DNA from: Nymphaea colorata
Lineage: Eukaryota > Streptophyta > Magnoliopsida > Nymphaeales > Nymphaeaceae
Reading direction: 5' to 3'
Assembly (NCBI RefSeq): GCF_008831285.2
Contig: NC_045140.1
Coordinates: 21,140,370 to 21,204,369 of the forward strand
DNA: 64,000 bases
Part shown: positions 30,261 to 42,607 of the stretch, piece after piece
How the letters are laid out: each line of letters opens with the position of its first letter
Position numbering within the stretch: position 1 is the first letter of the stretch
Program-made: the position numbers and the translations under genes
Notes under the pieces: generated by a model
What the model was told of the DNA's origin: nothing
Databases searched by the model: none
What the model saw: the letters and a program-made list of their open reading frames with translations, nothing else

Positions 30261-32440
30261 TATGTAATATCTTTTTCATGTACAACTTTTTGTTGGACTT
30301 ATGTTAAATGTTATTTTCCTTTTTTTTTTCTCTCTCTCTATTATTATTCTAATCAGGGTTTGTGAGGATTTTCGTGAAACTAGCCCAAAATGATCAGATT
30401 TCAAAATAAACAAAAAGGGTAACATCAAAAAATTGTAATTACAAATGAAAAAGGAGCATGATTTTTTCCCCGTTGATAGTGCTTGTTTTAGCTTCAAAAG
30501 AATGGCCAAGCAGCTTTGTAACAACAAAGCGGAAGCATAACAGCAAAGGAATGTGGGTGTGGGCTGCCAATTAAGGTTCTACATCGCTAGGAAATATAAA
30601 ATAATGAAACCAGATGAAGCGAAGCTTAATCCAGCTGGGAGAGGTGCAGTACTTACTATACAAAGGCCTTGGTGGTTGTTGGTTCTTGGATCCCTCGTCC
30701 TAGCTATATGATCCCCAATTGTCTGTCGATCAAGTTTAACGGTGGGGAACCGACTGTCGTGCCTACAGACAGAACGAGAACCGAGAGATTTGAGAAGCCG
30801 CTGGTTCGGTTGAAAACAAAAGGCCCGTTGGAGAAAACCCACTACGCAGAGGTGAGATCGACGACGAGCACGAAGGGAGCGAGGGATAGAGAGAGAGAGA
30901 GAGAAGGAGGGTGGGGGTGGGGGTGAGATGTGGCGGGTGGAACCTCCTGCGATAGAGGGGCGTGATTTTCCTCATACTGCTCATTTGCTGTGGGTGGCCG
31001 ATCAGTGAGCAAGAAGAGTCGCAGCAGCGATGCGCCGTTAGGTAAGTTTTTTTTTTTTGGTGATTACGATCGCACTTCCAACAAACACCACATAATGCCA
31101 TTCGTTGGTTATTAGGGGCATCCCGAAAACGTCCGAGTCAAAATATGACTTTCAAATTAAGTGAAATTTTTGAACTGGATGGCACTGGCAGATCCAACAA
31201 ACATGAATGTATGATAAAGGTGTAGCATAGTTGGTCTGGCAGATCAATGAGTATCCGGCAGTTAGTTTGATTCATGTGAGGTTATCTTTTGAGCAAGTAA
31301 GTAGCCTCAGGTTCACTCAAGTCCCAACGTGATCTCCATTATTATTCAAACACATCTTCGCCCCATGTTTCTCTGTGGAACAAAGCGTTTGGTAAATTTC
31401 ATTTGTGACTTGACCACTGAAAGAGCCGGTATTTCCGCTACCAAACGCTCTCTCAAGGCTTTCAGTTAATACCACCTCTTTGCATTTTCTAATAGCCATT
31501 TGGGTTGACCTATTGATGTTGATCTTGGCAGCGTGTTGAGAAGACATTGTGAAGCCTGGTCAGACTACATTCATGGGGTCTGGAACCCTTATTTTGAAAC
31601 TCGGACGTCTGATCATTTAGTGAAAACCTTTCCTGGTTTAGCAAAAGAGAAAAAAGGAAGTAGCAAATGACGATGAGCCAATGAACCCAGATCATGTGTT
31701 TCAAAACAAAGTGCCATGCAATAACAATAACCTTGTACAATAATTCCTTTTTTTTTGGAATTTTAGTCACATAAATGTGACCTTTATAGCTTGAAATTTA
31801 CAGTCAGCTCTTGGGACGTACAGAAGGACCTTTTTGTTGAACCAAAATTCAATACCATCAAACTTCTGACAATTCCCAACTTATGTCAACTTATATAAAC
31901 ATCTAGATAAAGTAATTCAGAAACTGATTTTTAAGCCACAGGCCATGACAAGCATAAAGATACAGTTAGAATCTTAAAGTAAAACTTTAAAAAAAAAAGA
32001 GAAAAAAAATAAACACACCCAATTTTCCCATTTCGGGATCGAATATGCACGTAAACAACCATAGTTTGAATAAGTTAGCCCAATAAATTAGGAATTGGAC
32101 GCACATGATTTCTTTCTATCCAAATCCTACCTTCAGTTAAAATTATCAGCGTTTTGGCAATGCTGTCTTCCCATCATTTTCATAATGTAATGCACTTCGT
32201 TGCCTATGGAATAATGCTTAAAAATACTCCTTGATATAACGTTTTGATTTTTTTTTTTAACCTATTAGAATGAATCGCTCGCCACCCATATCGCAAAGCA
32301 GCCCTATATCACTTCATTGGTCACACATATGCATACACTTTCTTAGTTTATTTCTTTACCTTTGAAGCAGAAAGGCACCCACCATTCTATGCTGTGGGAG
32401 GACCTCATGCAAAGAGAGAAGATGCAAGAAAAAACACAAA
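30261..32440. other. Intergenic DNA, no gene recognised
   Basis: Contains a GA-rich tract (about 30887-30910) in a GC-richer patch, 30600-31040, that could be a promoter or leader. The open frames on both strands there are low-complexity or unlike known families. The rest is AT-rich. Confidence 0.35.
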
Positions 32441-32790
32441 AATGTCATCATTTGGAAAAAAAATCTACCTCTATCTATAGTCATTTAAGAAGCCCCAACC
32501 TTTAGTTCACCCACTCGTGTACCCTGAAAACAAATACAGGTTAATATTTCAGGCTAAATTTCACTTATCTTGCAACTCTAAAGGCAAAACATGCAGGAAA
32601 AATAATAAGCCCTGGAAGGGTCTGACTATTTTTTCCAAAAGGTTCACCTGCTTTGCAACTTTTTTCGTTCCGTCTGATGCCCTTTCTCCTGCTACCTAAA
32701 TGCCCTCTAGGGATGGTGTCTGACAATGCCCCTCCTTCATGTGATACTTTCTCCAATATTTACAAGGCTTCATTTAGGATAATGTAGGTG
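32440..32790 (+). repeat. RNL 5'-flank repeat unit
   Basis: This stretch, with landmarks CATTTGGAAAA, CTACCTCTATCTA and GGCTTCATTT, recurs at 35755-35960 (internally deleted) and at 59125-59470. In two of the three places it precedes RNL sequence, so it marks the 5' flank of the duplicated NLR unit. Confidence 0.75.
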
Positions 32791-32944
32791 GCCACCTGAA
32801 TTTGAAAATGGTTATAGACACTTTTATGCCATAGGTTGTGTTGTACAATACTTTGTCGCTTCAGCAAATTTATATTTCAACTTGCCTTCAGATAGGCAAG
32901 AAAACGGCTGTTGGTGAAGTTCAATGATGCTAATTTCTTTCTTC

Positions 32945-34013
32945 TTTTCAATTTTCAGCTGAGTTTGCAGAGGTTGTTTTCATTACAGTATCTGAGACGC
33001 CAAACTTGCTAGAGATATATCAAAGACTATAGGCAAAGCTGGCCAACGCAAGTTGCGTACCCAATTTTATTAATAAGAATGATGCATTCGATCAGTTAAC
33101 AGACAGTCTGAGCAAGAGGAAGCATAAACCTGCTTTAGTTGTTCCAGATGATGTTTGGTCTGAAACAATACTCCAGAGGCTTGTATTCAGGAGGACAGGC
33201 TGAAGAACACTAATTACATCAAGAATCAATTTTAAGGGTCTTGATTTAGCCTAACCTTTACAAATGTTGGGACCAGAAGATGCCAGGGATCTGTCCTGTC
33301 AATCAGCTTTCGCCCTTGATAAGCTGGATCCTGAGCTTCTGGAACAGCTCGAACAGGTGAAACTAGACGTTGTGTTCAGCATATTTTTCTCATGCTGAAG
33401 TCTTGATCCTGAACTTCTCAGCTGACTCGTATTTCTTACTCCCCATTTCTGGAGAAAATGGAAAACCTCAAGATTTTGATTTGTGCGAACCATAGCGCAC
33501 TCCCTTCAGGATTACACGACCTGTCTGCATTGGGTTCTCTGAAGAATCTCCACAGAATAAGACTTGAGAAAATATGAGTCCCTCCTCTTTCTACTTTTAT
33601 ATAAGCAATGCAGACAGTTCCAGAAGCTAGAACTGGACGACTGCCATGGTGTAGAGACATTGCCTGCTGGATTATGCAGTCTTACCAATCTACAGAAACT
33701 GAGCATAACAAATTGCCCTGATCTAGTTGAACTGCCTGAGGTCATAGGTGGATTAGGAAGATTAGAGGTCCTAAGGTTACTCTCTTGTTCAAGTTTGGAA
33801 GGCCTTCCGGATTCCTCATGTGAACTTGGAAGCCTCAGATTCTTGGATCTGTCTCATTGCTCGAGCATTGAGAGCTTGCCAGACAACATTGGCCAGTTGC
33901 AGCATTTGAAAAGAATTGATATGAGATGGTGCTTAGGGCTGACGGAACTGCCTACATCAGTGTCACAGTTGAAAGGTTTTAGAGCAGTTGTTTGTGATGA
34001 GGAGGCCTTTTGA
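32945..34013 (+). pseudogene. RNL (ADR1/NRG1-like helper NLR) pseudogene 1
   Basis: Pieces of the NB-ARC region are readable between stops and frame shifts. EVVFITVSETPNLLE corresponds to the kinase-1 side of an RNL. VVPDDVWSE is the kinase-2 region, and LITSRINF (RNBS-B) follows. From about 33440 LRR-like sequence begins. A continuous 149-aa frame (33564-34013) has LRR repeats with L--LP---C spacing (LPEVIGG, LPDNIGQL) and ends VVCDEEAF, the C-terminal signature of this class. RNLs are helper immune receptors acting downstream of TNL sensors. The N-terminal RPW8-type domain and the P-loop are not visible, and several stops break the frame, so it cannot encode a working receptor. The LRR frame alone could be translated only as a fragment. 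Confidence 0.85.
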
Positions 34014-34424
34014 GCGTGTGCTCAGCAATGTAACGTTTCAGGTTCCTAAACAACTTCTGAACTTGAAATTTCTTGTATAATCATTCTAGACTATCCAGTA
34101 CCCATAGGGCTCGCTTGGCAAAGGGACCAGCTTAGATATATATATATATATAAGTATTCTTCCCAACTTGTCATCAGATTAGAACACACACTCAAACACG
34201 CTTGCACATATGCGTGTAAGCAGGCAAGATTGCATTGCACGAAGATTGTTGGTCTTTCATTTCTTTATGTACTTAAATCTTTGTGAATACTTAATTCCAA
34301 AGGCGGTTGGTCATAAGTGTCATGTGGTTAAAGATATCCATATCCAATTACATTTGGGGTTTGGATTCGGCGTGCAGTTTTGCAATTGAATTTGGATGCA
34401 ATCCCAATATTTCGTCAGAATCTG
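34014..34424. other. 3' flank of RNL pseudogene 1
   Basis: Matches 49439-49705 up to about 34205. Contains a short AT tract (34136-34152, 17 bases) whose duplicate is 87 bases long. No gene is seen. Confidence 0.6.
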
Positions 34425-35960
34425 ATAATGATCTAGCCTGGTTAGATATAACCGTCAGATCTTATGCTAGTCGGATTCATATTCGAACTTGGAAAAATAA
34501 AATTACGTCCAAATCAGCATCTGATTACAAAGAACATGATTAAGTCAAATTCAATAAACATTGTATCTCAGGAGATCTGAACTGTTTGCTTTCCCACATG
34601 CCCTCATAAGCCTTATTCAAAGCTTTCGAAACTGATTTAAGTTAAGCATCTAGAAACCAAAACTTCAATTTCTATTTGGAGTACTTCATAACTTTTTTAA
34701 AACAGTATGTCTCCCCTAGTGGTGTATTTGTAACTCTCGTCCGAATGGCTGTTCTGCTGTAAAATTCATGTCTACAAATGCAGTTCATTTATTGCCTACG
34801 TCGAACATATTTCAAAGGAAATTTGATTGTGACATCTTTAGTATGCCATCAGAGCGGGAGGTTTGAGTTTCCTGGTCACATCATGCTGTCTATGGTTAAT
34901 CAAGCAGATTACTTGATCTTGTCATTCAAAAACTTTAACTGCTTTTCTACTGTTGTGCTCTGCTTCAATATATGGCCCTGAGCATGTATGAGATTCAGGG
35001 AATAAGAATACACCAAAGAGTGTGGAGGGTATTTTTTGAAATGTTTTGTAAAAAAATAGATATTTTTAGACTTTTAACTTTTTTACAATTTTTTTTATCT
35101 TTTTTTTAATTTTAATGAAGCATTTTGGTTGTTGCACATCTAGTTACATGCACAAAAATTGGTGCACTAAGAATGACAAAAATACTCTTGTTAAAATAAT
35201 AAAAAAACTTTTAAAAATGATAAAAAGGATTATAAAAGATAAAAATGTTTAAATTGTTAACTTTTAAAAAAAATAAAAAAAATGCTCCCACCCCTTTGAT
35301 GCATATTTGGTATGCACGCAACTCAATCAGCCATTGGATTGTGGTTGCGTCCGGATGAGCAGCAGACGGGTCAATTCTGCCTCCAAATTTGTTCCTTTTA
35401 TCAGAGGGCCGGGGCAGCAAACCTATTGCCATTTTATATATATATATATATATATTTTGTACTGTCCCTCTTAAAACGGCAGCCGACGGGCTCGCTGGGG
35501 GCTTCGTCAGGTGGAAGTGGGGAGTGGCGAGGCGGAGAGAGAACGAAAAAAGGTAAAACGAAAAAAAAAAATTGTAAAAAATTAGAGCTTCATCAGGCTG
35601 TCCGGTCAAATGATGGACGACTCTGATGGGCAGTCCACTGGACAGCTACAAAAATTGAATCAGCGTTCAAATTTTCCGGCGAAGTATATCAGTCTAAGTA
35701 AGTATGACCATTAAAAATAATTTGATATACGCATCAGTTTGTATGCTTTAAAGTGTAAAATGTTATCATTTGGAAAAAAAAATTTACCTCTATCTAAAGA
35801 AAGCCAACCTTTAATTTTTTCCAAAAGTTTCACCTACTTTGCAACTTTTTTGATTCTGTTTGATGCCCTTTCTCTTGCTACCTAAAAATGCCCTCTGGGA
35901 ATGGTGTCTAATAATGTCCTTTCAAGTGATACTTTCTCCTATATTTAAAAGGCTTCATTT
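34425..35960. repeat. Segmental duplication block P
   Basis: Aligns with block P' (57766-59470) along its length, starting at AATGATCTAGCCTGG. An AT tract at about 35435-35456 is nearly absent in P' (near 58820). P lacks about 130 bp near 35800 that P' and 32440-32790 retain. Frames across it do not agree between copies, so it appears non-coding. Confidence 0.85.
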
Positions 35961-38171
35961 CCTTTTGATGGGCGGGTGAAAGTGGGCGGGGGAGGAAGAA
36001 TTTGTATGGGCAGGTGAAATTTCACCCGCCCGGTTGAGTACCCATCAAACGGGGTGGAATTCCACCCGTTTAACTTAAAAGGGAGCGGGTGGAATTCCAC
36101 CCGCTCGAAATATACCCATCGGCACATAATCTTCCGCAGCGCTCGAAGTCCCTCCGCAACGCTCGACCTCCCTCCGCAGCTCCTCATCCCTCGTGCCTTC
36201 TCACTGCCAGGTCTCACCGTCGACCGTCGCAACACCCTCAAGCGGCCGGCGTCCGACATTTTTCTGCTGGTATATATATATATATCTCTCTCTCTCTCTT
36301 TCTCTCTCTCTCCCCGTCGCTAACTGCCCACATTTCCCCCCTTTCTTGGCCGCCATCGCAGCATCTTGGAACATTCAGCGACCTATATTTGTCTGTGCTG
36401 GGTAGCACCGTCAAACGCCCCCATTTTTTTCCCCCCTTGAACGCCCGGCAACGGACATTTTTCCCCATTTTTCTTTCTGCCTCACAGTCCCAACTTCTTA
36501 GACTGAAACCATACGTGGCTGAAGTTATCTCTGTGCCTCATCGTCCGCGCCTACTCACCCTATTTGGGGGTAGTTAATGATGGCAAAGGAACAACCATGA
36601 GAACACGCAATCGATTTGGGAACCTCCCCATCCGGCGAATTTCAGAAAATCCAAATCCAAAGAGATGACAATGTTAGACGCCATAATCTTCACTCCTCCA
36701 TTTCCGCTTTTTGTAACTTTGATTTGTGTGGTTCTTTTGTTTTTGTTTTCTTTCATTTTATGTCTTGTTTCTCTTGTTGGGTGTTCACATTTCTTGGTTT
36801 TGTTGTTGCTATGTCCTTTCTTTTTCATTTATGTTCCAAGTTTGTGGTCATTCTGGGTGTTCTCTTGGTGCCTTTTTGCTTTCTCCACGATTATAGGAAA
36901 AGCTCATGTTTTTTAATTATAAGCGGCAGTCGGTGTAAACGAGCAGCTAAGTAATAGAAGAATTGTAGCTATCCTTATCCTTCTTGAAGTTCTGCAGTTT
37001 ACTTCGAAGTTTTTGATCTTGGTGTTATTTTATTTGGAGAATGGAAATGGAGAACAGTTTCCGCTTTCTTACTGTTTCTGCTCCGTGATCCCACGCCTTT
37101 TCACTCTTTGTTCTTGGTGAGATATCTATATACAGTCGGCATTGATTATGTTTGGCAGGAGTGGTGGGGTGTTGATTTTGAGATCAAAAACCATGCTCGC
37201 CATATTGCTAATCTGGAACCTGGTTTTACCAATATTTGTAACAGTGCCGAGTGAGATTCAGTTTTCTTGAAACCTGCGATAGTCCCTGTCTCTGTCTGAA
37301 AACCAACATTCACAACTTGAGCACTAAAGCGTTAGTGTGATCAAGGGGCCTTGTGCTACTAAGTGAATGACAGGGGACGTCTTCTCATGAAGAAAACTAG
37401 ATAAGCTGAGATATTGTGAATGTAGGTGCTGGGATCTATCTTGTTTTATCTAAAGCTTATGTCTACAAACACATTCTTAGATAAGAATCTTGGAACAAGC
37501 TGGACAAGCGATAAGGGACATTCGTAGATTCTTGTTCTTCGGTGGGCAGCAAGTGTTTAATTGATTTTCACGTTAATTTCTACCTACAAGTTCCAACATC
37601 AAAAAGTAAATCAGGTTCCAGCAGAAAGAAACTAACTAGACTCAGCCAACAGTTACATGACCTAAGCGCTAAATACAAAAATATAACTCAAGCATGCATA
37701 TGCATATTAAAGTGTTGAAGTAACAGAGGATCTTATCAGATTTTTTAATTACAGATATGTATATGTTTACATATATGTATATGTTTAAAGAATCGGTGAT
37801 GAGGTGATGATCTTTCTCGTTAGATGTTTCGGCTTCTTGACACAAGCTTTTGTGGCATTTATTTGAGTGGTGATCTTTTGTTGTTTTGGAAGATCACATT
37901 CATACTCCTTCCAACGTCAGATTGGGGAGGAGAAACAAAAACAACATTTTCTAGGTTAAATTTTTTCTGTGCATCAAACAGGGTTAAATTTACCACATTA
38001 AATTCTTCATGTTCATCAAACAGGGTTAAATTTACCACGTTAAATTTCACCCGACAATCAAAGAGGGCCTCGTTTTAGAAGAGGGTGAAATTTCATCCAC
38101 TAAATTTTTCTAAAAAAATTTACCTTGATAAACTTACCGCGTTAAATTTCACCCTCCCATCAAACGGGCCC
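35961..38171. mobile_element. 2.2 kb TIR element inserted in an RNL 5' flank
   Basis: Compared with the empty site at 32766-32785, the flank is interrupted after GGCTTCATTT and resumes as TTAGGATAACG, which defines the insert. Its ends are inverted. TTGATGGGCGGGTGAAA at the left matches the complement of the right end, TTGATGGGAGGGTGAAA, at 16 of 17 positions. The outermost right bases read GGGCCC inverted. The target duplication looks like 2-3 bp (TT or TTA), suggesting a PIF/Harbinger-like element rather than hAT. Three nested palindromes built on GGTGGAATTCCACC or GGTGAAATTTCACC follow the left end (36008-36106). Direct repeats with GGTTAAATTTACCAC precede the right end (37975-38050). No transposase is recognised, so it is probably non-autonomous. 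Confidence 0.72.
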
Positions 38172-38344
38172 TTAGGATAACGTAGGTGGCCACCTGAATT
38201 TGGAAATGCTTATAGCCACTTTTGTGCCATAGGTTGTGGGCTACAGTAATTTGTCACTTCAGCAAACTTATATTTCAACTTGCCTTCAAATAGGAAAGAA
38301 AACGGCTGTTGGTGAAGTTCAATGATACTAATTTCCTTCTCCTT

Positions 38345-39484
38345 TTCAGTTTCCATCTAAGTTCGTGGAGATTGTTTTCATTACAGAATCTGAGTACCTG
38401 AGACGCCAAACTTGCTAGAGATGTATCAAAGACTGTGGCAAAGCTGGTCAATGCAAGTTTTATACCCCATTTTATTAATGAGAATGATGCATTCGAAAGC
38501 ATAAACCTGCTCTAGTTGTTCCAGATGATGTTTGGTCTGAAACAATACTCCAGAGGCTTGTATTCAGGAGGACAGGCTTGAGAACACTAGTTACATCGAG
38601 AATCAATTTTAAGGGTCTTGACTTAGCCTATTCTTTAGGAAAATCAGATCTATTAAAATTAATTATTCAATTGTTCTTTTACAAATCGAGGCCTTTTTAG
38701 ACAAGCAACTTGAAGGTGGAGGAATCTTTATTTTCTATGTATATATAAAACTGGAGTGTAAAAGAATCCATATCTTGTATAGAAAATATGGATTCCTCCA
38801 TCCTCGGGCTCGGGTTGCGTGTGTAGTAAGCCGGATGGCTACATGGGTGGAAGAATCTTATATATATTTATATGTGTACGTGTGTATGGGTATGGACATG
38901 GTGGTTGAGAGCTCTCACTAAAGAGAGGGTTATGGCCCTTTCACTGGCGTCTAGAGCTCAATCCGCCATAAACATATGGGATTATTGCTACAGGAAGCAC
39001 ATGGTTCTGCTGTTGTTGAGCAAGACTGCCTGGCTATCACGTCACAACGGCAATATAAGAGAGCTCCGGCGGTGAATATCTTCACTAGCGCTAAATTAGC
39101 TCATTCTACCTAGCTAGCACAATTATTCTCATTGGGAACTTATTTGAAGTTATTGCCACATATTTATGTTAGTGCACCAATGCGACATTTTACAGACTGC
39201 TTGCACATTATTGGAAAATTGCCACTCACCATGCAGATTAAAGAACCTCAGATTTTTTGGTGTCTGACTGTGCAACCATGCCTGATAAATTTGGTGACCT
39301 GACATGTTTGAGAAAGATCAACATGAGCTGGTGTTTGCAGGTGACGGAGCTGTCCGTGAAGCAAATGGAAGGTCTAAGGGAGGTTGTTTGCGATGAAGAT
39401 ACAGCAGGTTTGTGGGAACCTTTCAAATGTATGCTCACGGATATGGAACTGCATGTGGTTAAAAGAGGAAGTGAATTTAAATAA
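38345..39484 (+). pseudogene. RNL pseudogene 2 (NB-ARC and C-terminal LRR fragments)
   Basis: The part 38345-38640 repeats the NB-ARC pieces of pseudogene 1 (VVPDDVWSE, ILQRLVFRR, LVTSRINF) with its own indels and then runs into an unrelated sequence. After about 600 bp without homology, 39236-39484 encodes an LRR end: LRFFGVSDC, NMSWCLQVTEL and VVCDEDTAGLWEPF, the last being typical of RNL C termini. Together with the 5'-flank repeat (interrupted by the 2.2 kb element) this is a second copy of the RNL gene reduced to fragments. No uninterrupted frame joins them. Confidence 0.8.
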
Positions 39485-40281
39485 AAAACGTTTTATAAAC
39501 ACAAAATTAGAAATAAAAAATAAAAAGACTATGAATGATACTTTTAATAAATTATCAAAATGTCCCTCCTTTCACCATGACGGGTAAAAGGGCATATAAC
39601 TCAAGTTGCCCAAAAAAAAAAAAACTATAAAACAATGAGAAAACTGATAATCATTTGTGAAGTTAAAGTTTAACCGGGTAAACACTTTGCCTTTCCACTC
39701 TAGCTTTGCTCAGGACTTGCTCGTATCTGGAGATGACAATGATTCTGCTTTTTGGGCTGAGCCATTCTTGTCTGCAGGCGAATGGGTCGAGTTGCTTTTC
39801 ATCGTCAACATATAAAGATTTTCAATTTTATCTCTTTCAATTTCTGCTGCACTTCTTACTTTTAGTGGGACTGTTAAAAAGCTTTTCAATTTTAGCTCTT
39901 TCTATTTTTCTTTGAGAGACCTCTTGTGAAACTCAAGGGAGTCCAGCAACATATCTAAAATAAAAAAAAATAAAAAAAAAATTTGTAGCAAGATAGTACA
40001 GGCAAGAAAAGCATCTGATTGCAAACTGTAACATGAATTATCATAAAGCCCTAACTCCCACATAAAGCTCTTCACATACTAAGAAGAACGTGTTGCATTC
40101 AAATAATACCAACGAATGAACAAAAGGAAAGACAGATAATGCGTACCCTTAATTCTTGAAGCTTACCAACAGTTTTATCAGAATGAGGGAACAATTCTTC
40201 TCCAAGAAGTAGAGTGACAATACAACCCTCGTTTCCAGCGAAGCATCCATCTGTTGGATCCTCTTGAAAATCCACGATGAG
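39485..40281. other. Intergenic DNA with an exon-like piece on the minus strand
   Basis: A-rich DNA and a stretch shared with 26535-26605. On the minus strand about 40150-40300 forms an exon-like block between TTTCAG and a GTAAGC-like donor, reading VDFQEDPTDGCFAGNEGC. I do not recognise the family. Its first bases are shared with the inverted copy near 48886-48906. Confidence 0.35.
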
Positions 40282-40835
40282 AAACATCGCCTTACACACC
40301 TGAAAGCAGGATTAGGGTTCCTTAAAATCCTTATTGCTTTGCCAGAAAATGCAATAGGAATGAAGTTTTCTAAGTTGAGCATTTAGTAACTTAAAGGAAA
40401 ATAGTAGTATTCTCTACTTGTTACAAGAAACTAGAGCTGACTTTTAAATCTAATATCTTTTTCAAGATTTTTCCTTTCTCGCTCTCTCTCTTTGATGGAG
40501 GGATCCACATCGAGTACCTAATTTCCGAGAACGTACTAGGAAGGGGCGAAGGAAACAAGCTGATAAAATGGGGGTGTGCAGTTCTTATAAATTTGAAGCC
40601 TCTTTCCACTCCTTTCTACTCGAGAGACGTCGAGGGTCAAATTTGCTTCGCTCCTTTTCTGCCAAACCAGGAACTGCTTCACTTCATTCTTCCTCGAGGG
40701 GTGGCGCCACGTCTAGACGACACAGCTCTACTGTAATGAAACTGCCTTCCCTGAATCTGCCTTCCCACTCCTTTAAGTGTTCTCTCTCTCTCTCTCTCTC
40801 TCTCAACCCGTAGCTTTGGTTAGCAGATTAGAGTA

Positions 40836-41144
40836 ATGTCCATCAATGGTAGTGAGCAGCCTCCTCCGAAGACGGAGGAGCAGCAGGATCAATATTTCGA
40901 CAAGGGATCGGCGGTTGCCTGCGTGTGTTGTTGCGTTCAACTTGGCGGGCTTAGCCGGGATGATCTTGCTGTATCAAAACTGTCTGCATGTTACATTGCT
41001 GTGGCAGTGGTGGCATTCGTACTCTCTTTATTCGTCTTGGTTTTCTGCCATGACCTCCCTCGTGGTGTCCGCAAATTCTGTTTGTCCGTGGCGTTTTTCG
41101 CCTTGTTTCTGGACTACTGGATCATCAAACCGCTTCTACCCTAG
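40836..41144 (+). CDS. Small two-span membrane protein, unknown family, left copy
   Basis: A 102-aa frame starting MSINGSEQPPPK with a polar, acidic N terminus, a Cys cluster (CVCCC), then two hydrophobic segments (about residues 52-71 and 81-97) separated by HDLPRGVRK. It ends KPLLP. No known family is recognised. The leader contains a CT repeat (40780-40804), as in many plant 5' leaders. The inverted copy at 48046-48354 encodes the same protein. Within the coding region the one difference noted (GAG to GAA) is silent in this frame but changes an amino acid in the overlapping +1 frame, so this frame is preferred. Purifying selection, or simply recent duplication, would explain the identity. 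The LRR remnant that follows is not fused to this frame. Confidence 0.5.
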   Translation: MSINGSEQPPPKTEEQQDQYFDKGSAVACVCCCVQLGGLSRDDLAVSKLSACYIAVAVVAFVLSLFVLVFCHDLPRGVRKFCLSVAFFALFLDYWIIKPLLP

Positions 41145-41189
41145 AGATAACAGGAAGGTGACTCTCTCTCTCTTCTCTTTTAGTTTTGT

Positions 41190-41283
41190 ACCATTGCCAG
41201 ACTCACTATGCAGATTAAAGAGCCTCAGATTTTTTGGTGTGTCTGACTGTGCAACCATCAGTAGCTTAAATTTTCTCAAATAG
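41190..41283 (+). pseudogene. RNL LRR remnant after the small membrane-protein gene
   Basis: Reads LPDSLCRLKSLRFFGVSDC, the same LRR piece as at 39236. It then diverges into SSLNFLK and a stop. It is present in both arms of the inverted duplication and is too short to function. Confidence 0.65.
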
Positions 41284-41340
41284 AAAACTCAGAGTGACCA
41301 CCCAAGGACACTGCCATTTTGCGTTGAATGAAAATGGTAA

Positions 41341-42054
41341 ATGTTGTAATCAGTTTCTGTTTGTGTTCTTTCTTATACAAAGGATTGCATGGACATGAGA
41401 CTGGTAATTTCTATTTGTCATGTGTAAAGTGGAGTTCATTCTTTACGTTCTCCCGATAGACAAATTGTATCTGTTTTTTTGGGCAATGCTGCAATTCAGA
41501 TCCACCACTTGAGGTAAACTCAACATATGTTTCTTCTTTATTGATGTTGCTCACAGTGACCATGTTCCTCCTGATCTAAATGAGGATATTGCAGGGTTTG
41601 CTTTAATGTGAAAATTTTAACAAAACAGAAAAGGAGAAAAGAGGAACCGATAGGATCTCATCAACTTCACTCTCATCAACACGAACCCAAGCAGCTTTAG
41701 AATTACCGTTTAATGCCAGTCTATTTATCAGAAATTAAGGTAGTTTGGCAGCGCGAATCTCACGATATTAGTTTTGTTTTCCATTTAGTAGATGTTTTAA
41801 AATATTTGCTAACTAATTTAAAATAAAAGTAACATATGGCGTCCACACTTTCAGATAGTGAACAGCTGCAAGTTTCACCCGCTAGCACCAAAACTGATAG
41901 GAGCGTCACTGAAGAAAGCAGAGTTAAGCAAATGGAGAACCACTGCTAAAAATCTTCATGGAAAGGGAAAGTTTTTTAATAACCTTAAGGAAGTATTTTG
42001 GCCACTCAAAGCCAACCTGGACTCCTTGCAGAGCCAGTGGAACGGGAGTGTTTT
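41341..42054. other. Intergenic DNA
   Basis: No gene or element is recognised between the inverted-repeat arm and block B. Confidence 0.4.
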
Positions 42055-42607
42055 ATGGACATTGGATCTCTGACCCGTAAGCTGTTTTGTTGGATTAATC
42101 TCAGCCGCATTCTGTAGAAAACTTGATTATATGGAGTTCGATCGAATTGAGTAAAAGTTGGCTTGCGATATGGAGAGAGTTGTGGGAAAGTCTTGACGTC
42201 TCTGAACAAAGTTTCCACCTTACATATTCATAAAAATGTCACAACCTTTCTAGGCCTAGTTTTTATGTTAATGCCCTTTTTTAAAGCCAAAGAGCATAAA
42301 TTAACAGCAAAAACACAAAACATCCAAGATCTATTACAACGGCATACTGCACATTCAGAGTTCTATCAACTATTACTTAGTTGCAAAAACAACAATTCAA
42401 GGGAGAGTTCAGACGAAGTTCTGTGTATAAGAAACAGTATATGAGTCGACCGATCTGTCAAAGTGTCCTCATGCTATACGACTACCAACTGCCAGAATGC
42501 CAAAGACAACGCAACGCTTTTTGTGTAGAACGCAGGCATCAAGAAACCAGAACAAAAATCACAAAAGTTTAATAGTCCGCTTCTGGTCTGGCTTCTCAAG
42601 AGCTAGC

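Larger units (their letters stand above)
40282..41340 (+). repeat. Left arm of a 1.06 kb inverted duplication
   Basis: Nearly identical to the reverse complement of 47848-48906. Only a few substitutions and CT-repeat length differences are visible. The arms are about 6.5 kb apart. Outside 40282 and 41340 similarity stops sharply. Each arm holds a complete small membrane-protein frame, its CT-rich leader and the start of an LRR remnant. Confidence 0.93.

Noticed and set aside
40846-41283. 145-aa frame fusing the small membrane gene to the LRR remnant
   Set aside because: The coding difference noted between the two arms is silent in the 102-aa frame but amino-acid changing in this one. The LRR part is a known remnant.
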